From Eubacteriales bacterium (GTDB lineage: Bacteria > Bacillota > Clostridia > Christensenellales > CAG-138), in the NCBI GenBank assembly GCA_021373115.1, contig JAJFTI010000009.1, positions 18,434 to 82,433 of the forward strand: DNA of 64,000 nt. Direction: 5' to 3'. Shown one piece after another: positions 33,914-42,199 of the stretch. Positions within the stretch are counted from its first letter, which is position 1. The number at the start of each line of letters is the position of its first letter. Both the position numbers and the translations under genes were made by a program. Under the pieces are notes generated by a model. That model saw only the letters and a program-made list of their open reading frames with translations, was not told the origin of the DNA and searched no databases.

Positions 33914-34795
33914 ATGCGCCGGAAAATGCGAAGAAAAGGATTGGGGGAGCGAATAGAACTGGTTGCGAGCCTGAACGAAGCGCTGAACTATATTGAGCTT
34001 CACCTGCTCGAGGAAACCGACAGTACCAGCGCCGCCCGGCATGTTGGAATCTCACGCTTCTATTTTGAACGGACGTTTTCCGCGCTGACCGGGATGAGCG
34101 TGAGTGAATACATCCGCGCGCGGAGGCTGACGCTCGCCGGGCAGGAGCTGCTCTCCAGCGATGCGAAGGTGATTGATCTCGCGTTCAAATACGGCTACGA
34201 TACGCCGGAGAGCTTCACGAAAGCGTTCTCGCGCTTCCACGGAGTAACGCCGAAAAGCGCACGGAGAATGAGCACTCTGATGCGCTGCCAGAACCCTCTT
34301 GCAATCTCAATAAAAATGGAGGGTGCGAATGTAATGAATTACAGGATCGAACAGATGGATGCGTTTACGGTGGCCGGAGTGGAGCGGGAATTTCACATGG
34401 ATAACGGTACGCAGGAAATTCCGAAATTCTGGCAGGAATTTTTCGAACAGGGCTTGCAGAACAAGGTTTGCCCGGCACTGGGCATCTGCTTTGACGCGGA
34501 TGCTTCCGGCCGGTTTCCCTACATGATTGCCGATATGCTCAAACCGGGCGTCAAACTGCCGGAGGGGCTGGTCACACGCGAGGTACCGGCGCATCTCTGG
34601 GCGCGGTTTCCCTGCGTCGGACCCATGCCGGGGGCGATTCAAACGGTGACCAAACAGATTTATTCCGAATGGCTGCCGACAAACGGGGTCTACGAGGTAG
34701 CGCAGTATATGGAAATTGAAATGTATTCCGAAGGGGACACCGCATCACCGGACTATGTCAGCGAGGTTTGGATTCCGATCCGGAAAAAGAGCTGA
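33914..34795 (+). CDS. AraC-family regulator with GyrI-like effector domain
   Basis: 293 residues. The double helix-turn-helix (residues 15-115) includes SAARHVGISRFYFERTFSAL, SVSEYIRARRLTLAGQELL and YDTPESFTKAFSRFHGVTP, all standard for AraC. The C-terminal half (about 138-293) begins MNYRIEQMDAFTVAGVEREF and ends YVSEVWIPIRKKS, matching the GyrI-like or bacterial effector-binding domain, which binds small hydrophobic or cationic compounds in drug-response regulators. Target genes are not evident; it stands alone between SRAP and the convergent malQ. Confidence 0.88.
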   Translation: MRRKMRRKGLGERIELVASLNEALNYIELHLLEETDSTSAARHVGISRFYFERTFSALTGMSVSEYIRARRLTLAGQELLSSDAKVIDLAFKYGYDTPESFTKAFSRFHGVTPKSARRMSTLMRCQNPLAISIKMEGANVMNYRIEQMDAFTVAGVEREFHMDNGTQEIPKFWQEFFEQGLQNKVCPALGICFDADASGRFPYMIADMLKPGVKLPEGLVTREVPAHLWARFPCVGPMPGAIQTVTKQIYSEWLPTNGVYEVAQYMEIEMYSEGDTASPDYVSEVWIPIRKKS

Positions 34796-34807
34796 TCCAA
34801 TGCATAC

Positions 34808-34837
34808 AAAAAGGAACCTCGACGAGGTTCCTTTTTT
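34808..34837. terminator. Bidirectional terminator between araC-type gene and malQ
   Basis: AAAAAGGAACCTC (34808-34820), loop GAC, GAGGTTCCTTTTTT (34824-34837); strong 13-bp stem with a T-run on each strand. Confidence 0.9.
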
Positions 34838-34842
34838 CACGC

Positions 34843-36330
34843 TTAAACTCTGCCGTAGATGCGGGTCATTTCGGCGATTTGCTCAACGAGCTTGTCGTCG
34901 AACTCACCGGGGAGCATGCGCCATCTCCAGTTGCCGCCGCCGAGCGTTCCGGGCGTATTCATGCGGCATTCGCTGCCTAGGCGCAGATAGTCCTGCATCT
35001 GCGCGAGAAAGAGCTGCGCAACGCTGCCCATGCCGCCGCGCAGGATGCCCCAGACGCGTCCTTCCTCGTCGTTGAGCCCAAGATATCGAACGGCGAAGGC
35101 AACGTCCTCTTCGGCGGCCTCCGTGAACCAGCTGGCAACGGTCGTGTTGTCGTGCGTACCCGCGTAGCAGGCGCAGTGCTTGCCATAGGTATGCGGCAGG
35201 TAATTGCTTGGCTCGCGCGCGTCGAACGCAAACTGGAGCACCTTCATGCCCGGAAAACCGCTGTCCGCAAGCAGCTGACGAACCTCGTCCGTGAGATAAC
35301 CGAGATCTTCCGCGATGATCTCAAACGCGGGGAAGGTGTTCTTCAGAGCATCCACAAAATCCTTGCCTGGGCCTTTGACCCACTCGCCCACGCGCGCGGT
35401 TTCCGCGCCTGCGGGTACGCTCCAGTAGGAAGACAACCCGCGAAAATGATCGATCCGGACGCAATCGAAAAGCGTGCAGGCGGAGCGCATACGCCGCATC
35501 CACCAGGCATAACCGGTCTGCTTCATGTGATCCCAGTCGTAGATCGGGTTGCCCCAGAGTTGGCCGTCCGCGGAAAAATAATCCGGCGGAACACCCGCGA
35601 CGCAGGTTGGGCGGCGCTCACTGTCCAGCTGAAATTCCCACGGGGCGCTCCAGACATCCGCCGAGTCGAGCGGAACATAGATGGGCAGATCGCCGACAAT
35701 CTTTACTCCGCGCGCATTGGCATAGGTACGCAGCTTCGACCACTGCTCAAAGAAAAGAAACTGTACAAACTGATAAAACCGGATGCTGTCGCTCAGCCGC
35801 TCCCGCGCGGCCTGAAGGCCGCAATCTTCCCGCATGCGGACTTCATATGGCCAGTATTCCCAGGCTGTGCCGCCATTTTCGTCCTTGAGTGCCATAAAAA
35901 GCGCATAATCGTTCAGCCAGTCCGCATTCTCCGCGGCAAAACGATCCAGCGCAAGCATGCGCTCGCCATCGCCGGCTGCGCGCGTAAAGGCCGTGCGCAG
36001 TACGGGAAACCGAAGCACATAAAGCATGCCGTAGTCGATGGACCTGGGTTCACCGCCCCAATTGATCGCAGCCAGTTCGTCCGGCTGGAGCAGACCTTCC
36101 CGCGCAAGCGTATCCAGATCGATAAAATACGGATTCCCCGCAAAGGCCGAAAAAGACTGATACGGTGAATCGCCGTAGCTGGTCGGCCCGAGCGGGAGCA
36201 CCTGCCAGTAACTCTGGCGCGCGCGAACCAGACGATCGACAAAATCGTACGCCTCCTGTCCGAACGTGCCAATGCCGTAAGGGGAGGGCAACGAAGAAAT
36301 ATGCAGGAGAATACCGGAGGATCGTTTCAT
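34843..36330 (-). CDS. malQ: 4-alpha-glucanotransferase (amylomaltase)
   Basis: 495 residues, GH77. Start SSGILLHISSLPSPYGIGTFG is diagnostic. It transfers alpha-1,4-glucan chains and releases glucose during maltodextrin use. Catalytic regions visible are FDCVRIDHFRGLSSYW (nucleophile Asp), IIAEDLGYLT (acid/base Glu) and YAGTHDNTTVASWF (third Asp). Length normal for the bacterial short form. It has its own promoter at 36363, while the sugar transporter operon lies just upstream on the same strand, so the imported sugar is probably a maltodextrin. Confidence 0.95.
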   Translation of the reverse strand: MKRSSGILLHISSLPSPYGIGTFGQEAYDFVDRLVRARQSYWQVLPLGPTSYGDSPYQSFSAFAGNPYFIDLDTLAREGLLQPDELAAINWGGEPRSIDYGMLYVLRFPVLRTAFTRAAGDGERMLALDRFAAENADWLNDYALFMALKDENGGTAWEYWPYEVRMREDCGLQAARERLSDSIRFYQFVQFLFFEQWSKLRTYANARGVKIVGDLPIYVPLDSADVWSAPWEFQLDSERRPTCVAGVPPDYFSADGQLWGNPIYDWDHMKQTGYAWWMRRMRSACTLFDCVRIDHFRGLSSYWSVPAGAETARVGEWVKGPGKDFVDALKNTFPAFEIIAEDLGYLTDEVRQLLADSGFPGMKVLQFAFDAREPSNYLPHTYGKHCACYAGTHDNTTVASWFTEAAEEDVAFAVRYLGLNDEEGRVWGILRGGMGSVAQLFLAQMQDYLRLGSECRMNTPGTLGGGNWRWRMLPGEFDDKLVEQIAEMTRIYGRV

Positions 36331-36362
36331 AGCAGCACCGAATCAATCTTAAATTTCGCTTT

Positions 36363-36390
36363 ATTATATCGTTTTTCACGCAAAGGGCAA
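36363..36390 (-). promoter_or_regulatory. Promoter of malQ
   Basis: On the minus strand TTGCCC (36390-36385), a 16-base spacer and TATAAT (36368-36363), 33 bases before the ATG. Confidence 0.6.
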
Positions 36391-36436
36391 CAGAAAAATA
36401 CAGGCTGTCTTTCGGACAACTCGCCCCGGTGTTTTG

Positions 36437-36457
36437 AAGGGCTGTGTATTAGCCCTT
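36437..36457 (-). terminator. Hairpin at the end of the sugar ABC operon
   Basis: AGCCCTT (36451-36457) and AAGGGCT (36437-36443) pair around the stop codon of the last permease gene. The following minus-strand sequence lacks a real T-run, so termination may be partial. Confidence 0.4.
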
Positions 36458-37291
36458 CACCGCGCCTTCCACAACGCCTTTGATGATGTATTTCTGCGCG
36501 GTAAGGTAAAAGACGATGATGGGCACGATGCTGATGATGATCAGCGCCATCACCGCTCCAAGATCGACATGGCCGTAACTGCCCTGGAGGTACTGTATGT
36601 GGATCGGGATCGTCTTATACTTCGTGCGGTCCAGCACAAGGTAGGGCAGAAGGTAATCGTTCCAGATCCACATGATCTCCAATACACCTACGGAGATCAG
36701 AACCGGCTTGAGCATCGGGAATACGATCAGAAAGAACGTACGGATCGGCCCGCAGCCGTCGATGGCGGCCGCCTCCTCGATTTCCAGCGGAATGCCTTTT
36801 AGAAAGCCCGCGAACATAAACACCGCAAGCCCTGCGCCAAATCCAAGGTAAATGATCGGGATCGTGAATGGCGTATCGAGATGCAGCGTATTTGCGGTTT
36901 TCGCCAGTGTGAACATGACCATCTGGAACGGCACTACCATGGAGAAAACGCAGATGTAATATACGATCCGGGCAAACAGACTGCCGACGCGGGAGATATA
37001 CCACGCGGCCATGGAGGTGCAAACGAGAATCAGTACGGCGGATGTGATCGTGATCAGCAAGCTGTAGGCAACCGACTGCAGAAACGGATATTCGCCAACG
37101 CGAATGCCGTAGATGAAGTTGGAAAGCCCGGTGAACGTTTCTGCGCTTGGAAACGCAAAGGTATTCGTATTGATGGAGGAGTTGGTCTTAAAGGAGTTCA
37201 TCAGCACGATGAAAATCGGCAGCATATACAGGATGCAAACCAATATGAAAAAGCCCGTCTGAAACGATTTTTGAGCCTTGATGCGTTTCAT
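36449..37291 (-). CDS. Carbohydrate ABC transporter permease, MalG-like
   Basis: 280 residues with six membrane segments. The MalG-type N-terminus (FILVCILYMLPIFIVLMNSF) and the EAA loop EIEEAAAIDGCGPIRTFFLIVFPM, which docks with the ATPase, are visible. Belongs to the CUT1 family for oligosaccharides. Its ATG overlaps the stop of the partner permease by one base. No ATPase gene is in the operon, so a shared MsmX-like ATPase from elsewhere is expected. Confidence 0.92.
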   Translation of the reverse strand: MKRIKAQKSFQTGFFILVCILYMLPIFIVLMNSFKTNSSINTNTFAFPSAETFTGLSNFIYGIRVGEYPFLQSVAYSLLITITSAVLILVCTSMAAWYISRVGSLFARIVYYICVFSMVVPFQMVMFTLAKTANTLHLDTPFTIPIIYLGFGAGLAVFMFAGFLKGIPLEIEEAAAIDGCGPIRTFFLIVFPMLKPVLISVGVLEIMWIWNDYLLPYLVLDRTKYKTIPIHIQYLQGSYGHVDLGAVMALIIISIVPIIVFYLTAQKYIIKGVVEGAVKG

Positions 37292-38208
37292 TACTGCTGC
37301 ACCTCCTTTTTCCGTGTGGCGGAGAACTGAATGAGCGCGATTGCCGCAACCAGAACGAAGAACAGAACCGCCTTCGCCTGCCCGGTTCCGCGGGAATTGG
37401 CGTTGAGATAGAACGTGTTATAGATATTGAGCGCAAGCATCTCGGTGGACCGGATGACCGTTCCATCCGCCATAAAAACGAACGGTTGGCCGCCGTTGAG
37501 CACGAGGTTCTGGTCGAACAGCTTGAACGAGTTCGTCAGCGTTAAAAACGTGCAGATGGTGATCGAGGGCATGATTGTCGGGATGGTGATACTCCAAAGC
37601 GTATGCCAGCCGTTTGCGCCGTCGATCTTCGCGGCCTCGATCATATCCCCGGGCACGGACTGGAGGCCCGCGATATAGATGATCATCATATAGCCGATCT
37701 GCTGCCAAGCCATCAGGATGATCAGTCCCCAGTAGCCGTACGTCGTGCTTAAAACGATGGACGAACCGAAGCGCGAGAGAATCCCGTCGAAGATCATCGA
37801 CCAGATATAGCCAAGCACGATGCCGCCGATCAGGTTCGGCATAAAAAACACCGTGCGAAAAACGTTGGAACCTTTGATTCCGCGCGTGAGCGCGTAAGCA
37901 ACCGCAAACGCGAGCACGTTGATCACGACGAGCGAAACGACCGCTACAAGCGCCGTATACTGGAACGCATGCATAAAACCGGTATCCTGAAACGCCTTTA
38001 AATAATTATCGAAGCCAATCCAGCTGGCGTTGCTCGTTGTCGTAAACTTACAGAAGGAAAGATATGCGCCCTTGCAGAACGGATAGATAAAGCCGATGCA
38101 GAATGCTGCGAATGTCGGCAGGAGAAAGAGCGGAAAAAAACGCTGGATGGGACGGCGGATCAATGGAGAGCTTAAAGACGAACTGGTGTTATGGGTTCTG
38201 CGTTTCAT
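37291..38208 (-). CDS. Carbohydrate ABC transporter permease, MalF-like
   Basis: 305 residues, six membrane segments. N-terminal RFFPLFLLPTFAAFCIGFIY and the EAA loop MIEAAKIDGANGWHTLWSITIP are typical of CUT1 first permeases. The C-terminus ends in a basic RKKEVQQ. It sits between the solute-binding protein gene (88 bases upstream) and the second permease. The sugar is not told by sequence; the nearby malQ favours malto-oligosaccharides. Confidence 0.92.
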   Translation of the reverse strand: MKRRTHNTSSSLSSPLIRRPIQRFFPLFLLPTFAAFCIGFIYPFCKGAYLSFCKFTTTSNASWIGFDNYLKAFQDTGFMHAFQYTALVAVVSLVVINVLAFAVAYALTRGIKGSNVFRTVFFMPNLIGGIVLGYIWSMIFDGILSRFGSSIVLSTTYGYWGLIILMAWQQIGYMMIIYIAGLQSVPGDMIEAAKIDGANGWHTLWSITIPTIMPSITICTFLTLTNSFKLFDQNLVLNGGQPFVFMADGTVIRSTEMLALNIYNTFYLNANSRGTGQAKAVLFFVLVAAIALIQFSATRKKEVQQ

Positions 38209-38296
38209 GGCGACCTCCCTTGGTGCTGTGTGCAGAAGGGGGCGAGCGTTTCCACTCGCCCCCGCAGAGTTGGTCGAACGTTGTTTGGTTCAGCGC

Positions 38297-39583
38297 TTAT
38301 TGCGCGGCGTACTGGGTAGCCCAGCCGGCGACGAACGCGGTGACCACGTCGTCCCAGGAGCCTACGCCGGCGGAGTACTGCGTCATGGCGGCGACAACGC
38401 CCGCGCGCCACGGGTCAACGTTCGGCGTATAGTTGAACGCCCAGGTAACGACATATTTGCCAGCGGCAAGCTGTTCGTTGGCGTCGTTGAAGAACACGTT
38501 ATCGGATGCCTTGGCATTTTTAAACGGGATGGGTCCGAATTCTTTTGCCATCATCGTTGTGCCTTCTTCGGAGGTAACAACCCAGTAAATGAAGTCGAGG
38601 GTTGCCTGAATGTCCACCTCGGAGGCTTTCGAATTGACGGACCAGTGGTTTTCGGTGCCTGCGCAAACCGCGGCGTTCTCTTCTCCGGCCACGCCGCAAT
38701 AGATCGGAATCATTGCGAGGCTGTCCGGACTCATGGCGAACTTGCCGGTCAGGTTGGCGTATTCCCAGGAACCGTTCTGATAGAATACAGCTTTGCCTTC
38801 GCCAAATTCAGCCTCTGCCTGGTCGCCGGTCGCGGAGGCAAGCTGCGTCGGGTCGGTGGCGGAGTTATTGATGTAGAGGTCCCAGATGTTCTTGAAGTTC
38901 TCGAGGTATTTGCCGGTGATGGTCGCGGGCTGTGCGGTCACGCCGTCATCACGGAACTCGTAGAACAGCGGCATATTGGCCAGATGGCCGGAGAAACGCC
39001 AGCTGGATGAACTATCCATACCGGAAGAGGTGAACGCGTCGAACCCCAGCTCGGCGGCGCGGCTGTGGATGTCTTCCACAGCGGCCTTCAGAGAGGCGAA
39101 ATCGGTGATCTGATCCAGCGTATAACCGGCCTTCTCCAGCAGGGTCTTGTTGACGATGATGCCGAAGCACTCGTAGCAGAAACCGATTGACGCCACTTCG
39201 CCGGTCTTTTTCATGAGATTGAAATCACTCGTGGTCATTTCGGCATACACCGGGCTTCCGGCGAGATCGTAACAATAGTCGGCCCAGGTATCCAGACCGG
39301 CCATATTGCTGCACTGGAACAGCGTTGGAGCGGAAGCTCCCTTGTCCAGCTCGGCCGTCAGCGTTTCCGTGTAAGTATTGGAGGCAGCGGTCACAACGGT
39401 AACGGGTACGCCGGTAGCCTCCGTATACTTGGCAGCCAGCTCCTTCCAGGCGGCATCCGCCTCGGGCTTGAAGTTGAGATAGTAGACACTGGCAGTTTTG
39501 TCGTTTGCTACCGAATTTTTGGAGCAAGCAAAGCACGTTACTGCCAACAGGGCAACCAGAATCAGAGCAATTAGTTTTTTCAC
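38297..39583 (-). CDS. Sugar-binding lipoprotein of the ABC transporter
   Basis: 428 residues from the GTG at 39583, seven bases after GGAAGGAA; the longer frame to 39655 adds a non-signal stretch. Signal peptide KKLIALILVALLAVTCFACSKN with a lipobox ending at Cys. The mature part begins as a family 1 solute-binding protein (VYYLNFKPEADAAWKELAAKYTEATGVPV). It captures a sugar outside and delivers it to the two permeases. It is 76 bases downstream of the LacI-type gene on the same strand and probably co-transcribed. Confidence 0.92.
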   Translation of the reverse strand: MKKLIALILVALLAVTCFACSKNSVANDKTASVYYLNFKPEADAAWKELAAKYTEATGVPVTVVTAASNTYTETLTAELDKGASAPTLFQCSNMAGLDTWADYCYDLAGSPVYAEMTTSDFNLMKKTGEVASIGFCYECFGIIVNKTLLEKAGYTLDQITDFASLKAAVEDIHSRAAELGFDAFTSSGMDSSSSWRFSGHLANMPLFYEFRDDGVTAQPATITGKYLENFKNIWDLYINNSATDPTQLASATGDQAEAEFGEGKAVFYQNGSWEYANLTGKFAMSPDSLAMIPIYCGVAGEENAAVCAGTENHWSVNSKASEVDIQATLDFIYWVVTSEEGTTMMAKEFGPIPFKNAKASDNVFFNDANEQLAAGKYVVTWAFNYTPNVDPWRAGVVAAMTQYSAGVGSWDDVVTAFVAGWATQYAAQ

Positions 39584-39659
39584 AAATCGTTCCTTCCCTT
39601 TCGTTTTTGTATTCTCCAGCGCTTTCGCGCATAGATTCAGCCTGAAAGTATTCAACGGG

Positions 39660-40682
39660 TTAAGTATTCAGCCGCCGTACCGAGCCGCCTTCGCGCAGCA
39701 GCGTTTGAAACGTGACCTGCCGGTGCGTTCCGCGCGATTCAATCAGCTCAATCAGAATCTTTGCGCAGGCCAGCCCCATGTCCTCTACCGGCTGAACGAG
39801 CGTGGTCAGCGTGGGCAGCAGGTACTCCGATATCTCGAGGCCGTCGATGGCGACGATGGAACAGTCCTCCGGCACGCGCCGTCCGTGATCACTGAGCGCC
39901 TTGATTGCCGCAACCGCCATCAGGTCCGCGATTGCGAAGATTGCCGTAAACGAGTTGTCCCGTTCCATCAATTCGCTTGTGGCGCGGTAGATGGCGCGCA
40001 TGTCCGAAAAAGTGCCAGTACAGGCGACGAGCGAGGGGTCGTAGGGGATGTTATGGCTCTTGAGCGCGTCCTGATAGCCCTGAAAACGCAGTTCGCTGAT
40101 GGAATGATCGTCCTGATTGTCGGTTAAAATCGCGATCCGGCGGTGGCCAAGGGATACGAGCGTATCCACCGCGAACCGTGCTGCGTTTTTATCGTCGATG
40201 GCGACGGAGCTGTAACAGTCCGCGCCGAGTGTTCCAAAACTGTTGGTATAGGTACAAAACACACTGGGAACTTTAATGAGCGAGAGCTCTTCCGGCGAAT
40301 AGTTGAACCGGCCGCCTAGAAACAGGATGCCGATCAGCTTTCGTTCATTGGTCAGCTGCGCGCCGACGCGAAGCTCGTCCTCCGACGTATCCATTTGATG
40401 CAACTCCAGCGTGTAGCCGCTTTGCGTGATTTCGCGTTCGATTATCTTAATCAGCTTGGAAAAGAAGGGGTTGTTCACACCCTTTACCAGCAGAGCAATG
40501 GTATCCGACGTGGTGCGGACAAGGTTTCTTGCGCTGGTGTTGGGAATGTAATGCAGTTCAGCCACGGCGCGCAGAACTTTTTCGCGTGTGTCCTCGCTGA
40601 CGTCCGGATGGTTGTTGAGTACGCGGGAAACCGTACTGACGGCGACTCCGCAGTGCCGTGCAACGACCTTGATATTCGTCAT
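39660..40682 (-). CDS. LacI-family transcriptional repressor
   Basis: 340 residues from the ATG at 40682 (MTNIKVVARHCGVAVSTVSRVLNNHPDVS), where the helix-turn-helix and hinge (TREKVLRAVAELHYIPN) are in the standard position. The rest is a periplasmic-binding-protein-like effector domain, with SLGHRRIAILTDNQDD and FAIADLMAVAAIKAL. It probably represses its own gene and the downstream transporter until a sugar binds. Three candidate operators lie in its leader at 40758-40793. The frame extends upstream to 40808 but that covers the operators. Confidence 0.93.
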   Translation of the reverse strand: MTNIKVVARHCGVAVSTVSRVLNNHPDVSEDTREKVLRAVAELHYIPNTSARNLVRTTSDTIALLVKGVNNPFFSKLIKIIEREITQSGYTLELHQMDTSEDELRVGAQLTNERKLIGILFLGGRFNYSPEELSLIKVPSVFCTYTNSFGTLGADCYSSVAIDDKNAARFAVDTLVSLGHRRIAILTDNQDDHSISELRFQGYQDALKSHNIPYDPSLVACTGTFSDMRAIYRATSELMERDNSFTAIFAIADLMAVAAIKALSDHGRRVPEDCSIVAIDGLEISEYLLPTLTTLVQPVEDMGLACAKILIELIESRGTHRQVTFQTLLREGGSVRRLNT

Positions 40683-40757
40683 GTTGATTTTGGTGTTCCT
40701 TTTCGAGTTTTCGAGAAAGCGGCGAATGTCCGACAGGCAAATCATATTGTTTTGATT

Positions 40758-40793
40758 GGAAACGTTACTGGAAACGATACTGGTAACGTTTCC
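40758..40793. promoter_or_regulatory. Triple operator for the LacI-type repressor
   Basis: GGAAACGTTAC (40758-40768), GGAAACGATAC (40770-40780) and GTAACGTTTCC (40783-40793, the same site reversed). Each centres on CG, as LacI-family half-site pairs do, and the centres are exactly 12 bases apart. The first and third form a perfect 11-base inverted repeat. They lie just downstream of the promoter at 40809-40837, a position that blocks transcription. Confidence 0.75.
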
Positions 40794-40808
40794 GGAACTT
40801 GCAAACAA

Positions 40809-40837
40809 ATTATACCCAATCGAAACATGTCTGTCAA
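40809..40837 (-). promoter_or_regulatory. Near-consensus promoter of the lacI-type/ABC operon
   Basis: On the minus strand TTGACA (40837-40832), 17-base spacer, TATAAT (40814-40809). Start of transcription is expected near 40802, leaving a 120-base leader that contains the operators. Confidence 0.8.
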
Positions 40838-40940
40838 CTGAAATTTAAAGTACATTCCGATCCGAAGATATTCAGCATCTTTACTTGCAGTTAAGGCCAT
40901 GGGCAACGAGCAAATCCGAATGGACGCGGCACGCGGTTTT

Positions 40941-40991
40941 GGAAAAGTTTTCCGAAATTTCACGCGGCCGGGCGGGCATGCTTGATATAAT
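40941..40991 (+). promoter_or_regulatory. Palindrome and extended -10 upstream of the DUF368 gene
   Basis: The gap 40683-41111 holds no gene. Besides the lacI signals it has the palindrome GGAAAAGTTTTCC (40941-40953) and TGATATAAT (40983-40991), an extended -10 without a clear -35. The palindrome could bind a regulator. Nothing else is seen there. Confidence 0.4.
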
Positions 40992-41111
40992 AGGTATATT
41001 TGTTTGAAACGCGTCCGGAAACGGTATGCGTATGAATAGAAACAATCGACGCGTTCAGCGATTGTTCGATACAGCGCGGAATGCCTGCGCTGACAAGACG
41101 GAGGATATATT

Positions 41112-42047
41112 TTGAAAACGATCCTGTATCGGCTGATTTGCGGGGTAGTGATGGGGATTGGGTGCGTGCTGCCGGGCGTTTCCGGAGGCATACTTGCCAT
41201 CAGCCTCGGTATATATGAGAAGATGATGCTGGCGATTGGCAACTTCTTTCATAGCATGAAAGAAAATGTTCGATATCTTTTTCCGCTGGTGATTGGCTGC
41301 GGAATCGGCATTCTTTTAACGAGCAACATTCTGAATCTGGTGATTGAACGCTATGAAACTCAGCTTCTTTCGCTGTTCACGGGCCTTGTTCTGGGAAGCC
41401 TGCCGGAGCTTTACACCGAGGTAAAGCGCAGCGCCGTCCGGATCCGCTGGCGGCATGTGCTGGCCACCGTACTGGGGCTGGCGTTTGTTCTGCTTTTTGC
41501 GCTTGGCGAATCCAGCGTTTCCAGCAACGCGCAGGTAACCGCTTTAGGTATCCCCGGCGCTATGATTTCCGGCGCGATCCTTTCCGTTGGAACGGTAATA
41601 CCGGGTATCAGCTCCTCGTTTCTCCTTGTTTATCTCGGGCTGTATCCGGCGGTCATCGCGGCTATTGCCAGCGTTTTGGACTTTTCCTCGCTTGCCAGCG
41701 GCGGGATTGCGGCGGCAATCGGGCGGCTTTCCGGTTCCATCGTGCCGCTGATTGTAATGGCGGCGGTGTTCGCGCTGGTTTCCCTCTTTATTATTAAAGT
41801 TGTAAATCGTGCGCTGAAGCGTCACCATGCGCTGTCTTACGCCGCAGTAATTGGGTTTGTCGTTGGGTCCGTTGCGCTGGTGCTGCCAAGCATTATAAAA
41901 GGAATTACGTGGGCGAGCCCGGTTTTTTTTGCGGCGGGTCTGGCATTGAGTTTACTGGAATATCGAATCAAACAAAGAACCGAAATCCGGAACGCGGCAA
42001 AGCCGGATGAGTCCGTTCCGGCCGAGAAGGAAACAGAGCGCGCATGA
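41112..42047 (+). CDS. DUF368 membrane protein, undecaprenyl-phosphate translocase (PopT-like)
   Basis: 311 residues; TTG start seven bases after GGAGG. Eight to nine membrane segments. The N-terminal GVVMGIGCVLPGVSGGILAI and the internal repeat GAILSVGTVIPGISSSFLLV are the two hallmark motifs of DUF368. Members (PopT) were shown to return undecaprenyl phosphate to the inner face of the membrane. Its place just before an initiating phosphoglycosyl transferase, which consumes that lipid, fits well. Cytoplasmic tail rich in Glu and Arg. Confidence 0.9.
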   Translation: MKTILYRLICGVVMGIGCVLPGVSGGILAISLGIYEKMMLAIGNFFHSMKENVRYLFPLVIGCGIGILLTSNILNLVIERYETQLLSLFTGLVLGSLPELYTEVKRSAVRIRWRHVLATVLGLAFVLLFALGESSVSSNAQVTALGIPGAMISGAILSVGTVIPGISSSFLLVYLGLYPAVIAAIASVLDFSSLASGGIAAAIGRLSGSIVPLIVMAAVFALVSLFIIKVVNRALKRHHALSYAAVIGFVVGSVALVLPSIIKGITWASPVFFAAGLALSLLEYRIKQRTEIRNAAKPDESVPAEKETERA

Positions 42048-42081
42048 ATGGAGTTCGTGCGGATTACCGGCTCCTTCCGGT

Positions 42082-42111
42082 TTGACAAGAATTAACCGCG
42101 CATGCTACAAT
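42082..42111 (+). promoter_or_regulatory. Promoter of the PGT-rfbA/rfbB operon
   Basis: TTGACA (42082-42087), 18-base spacer, TACAAT (42106-42111), 88 bases before the GTG start. Confidence 0.65.
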
Positions 42112-42199
42112 CGTTCCGGTGGAAATGCCGGATCGATGCGCTCTTCCGGCGTCCGCAAATGGTGTGCGGCAATCGCGCGATTAAAAGAGGAAATGCAGG

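Noticed and set aside
39612..39630. Fourth LacI-type operator before the binding-protein gene
   Set aside because: GCGAAAGCGCTGG has one good half only and does not match the GGAAACGNTAC sites.
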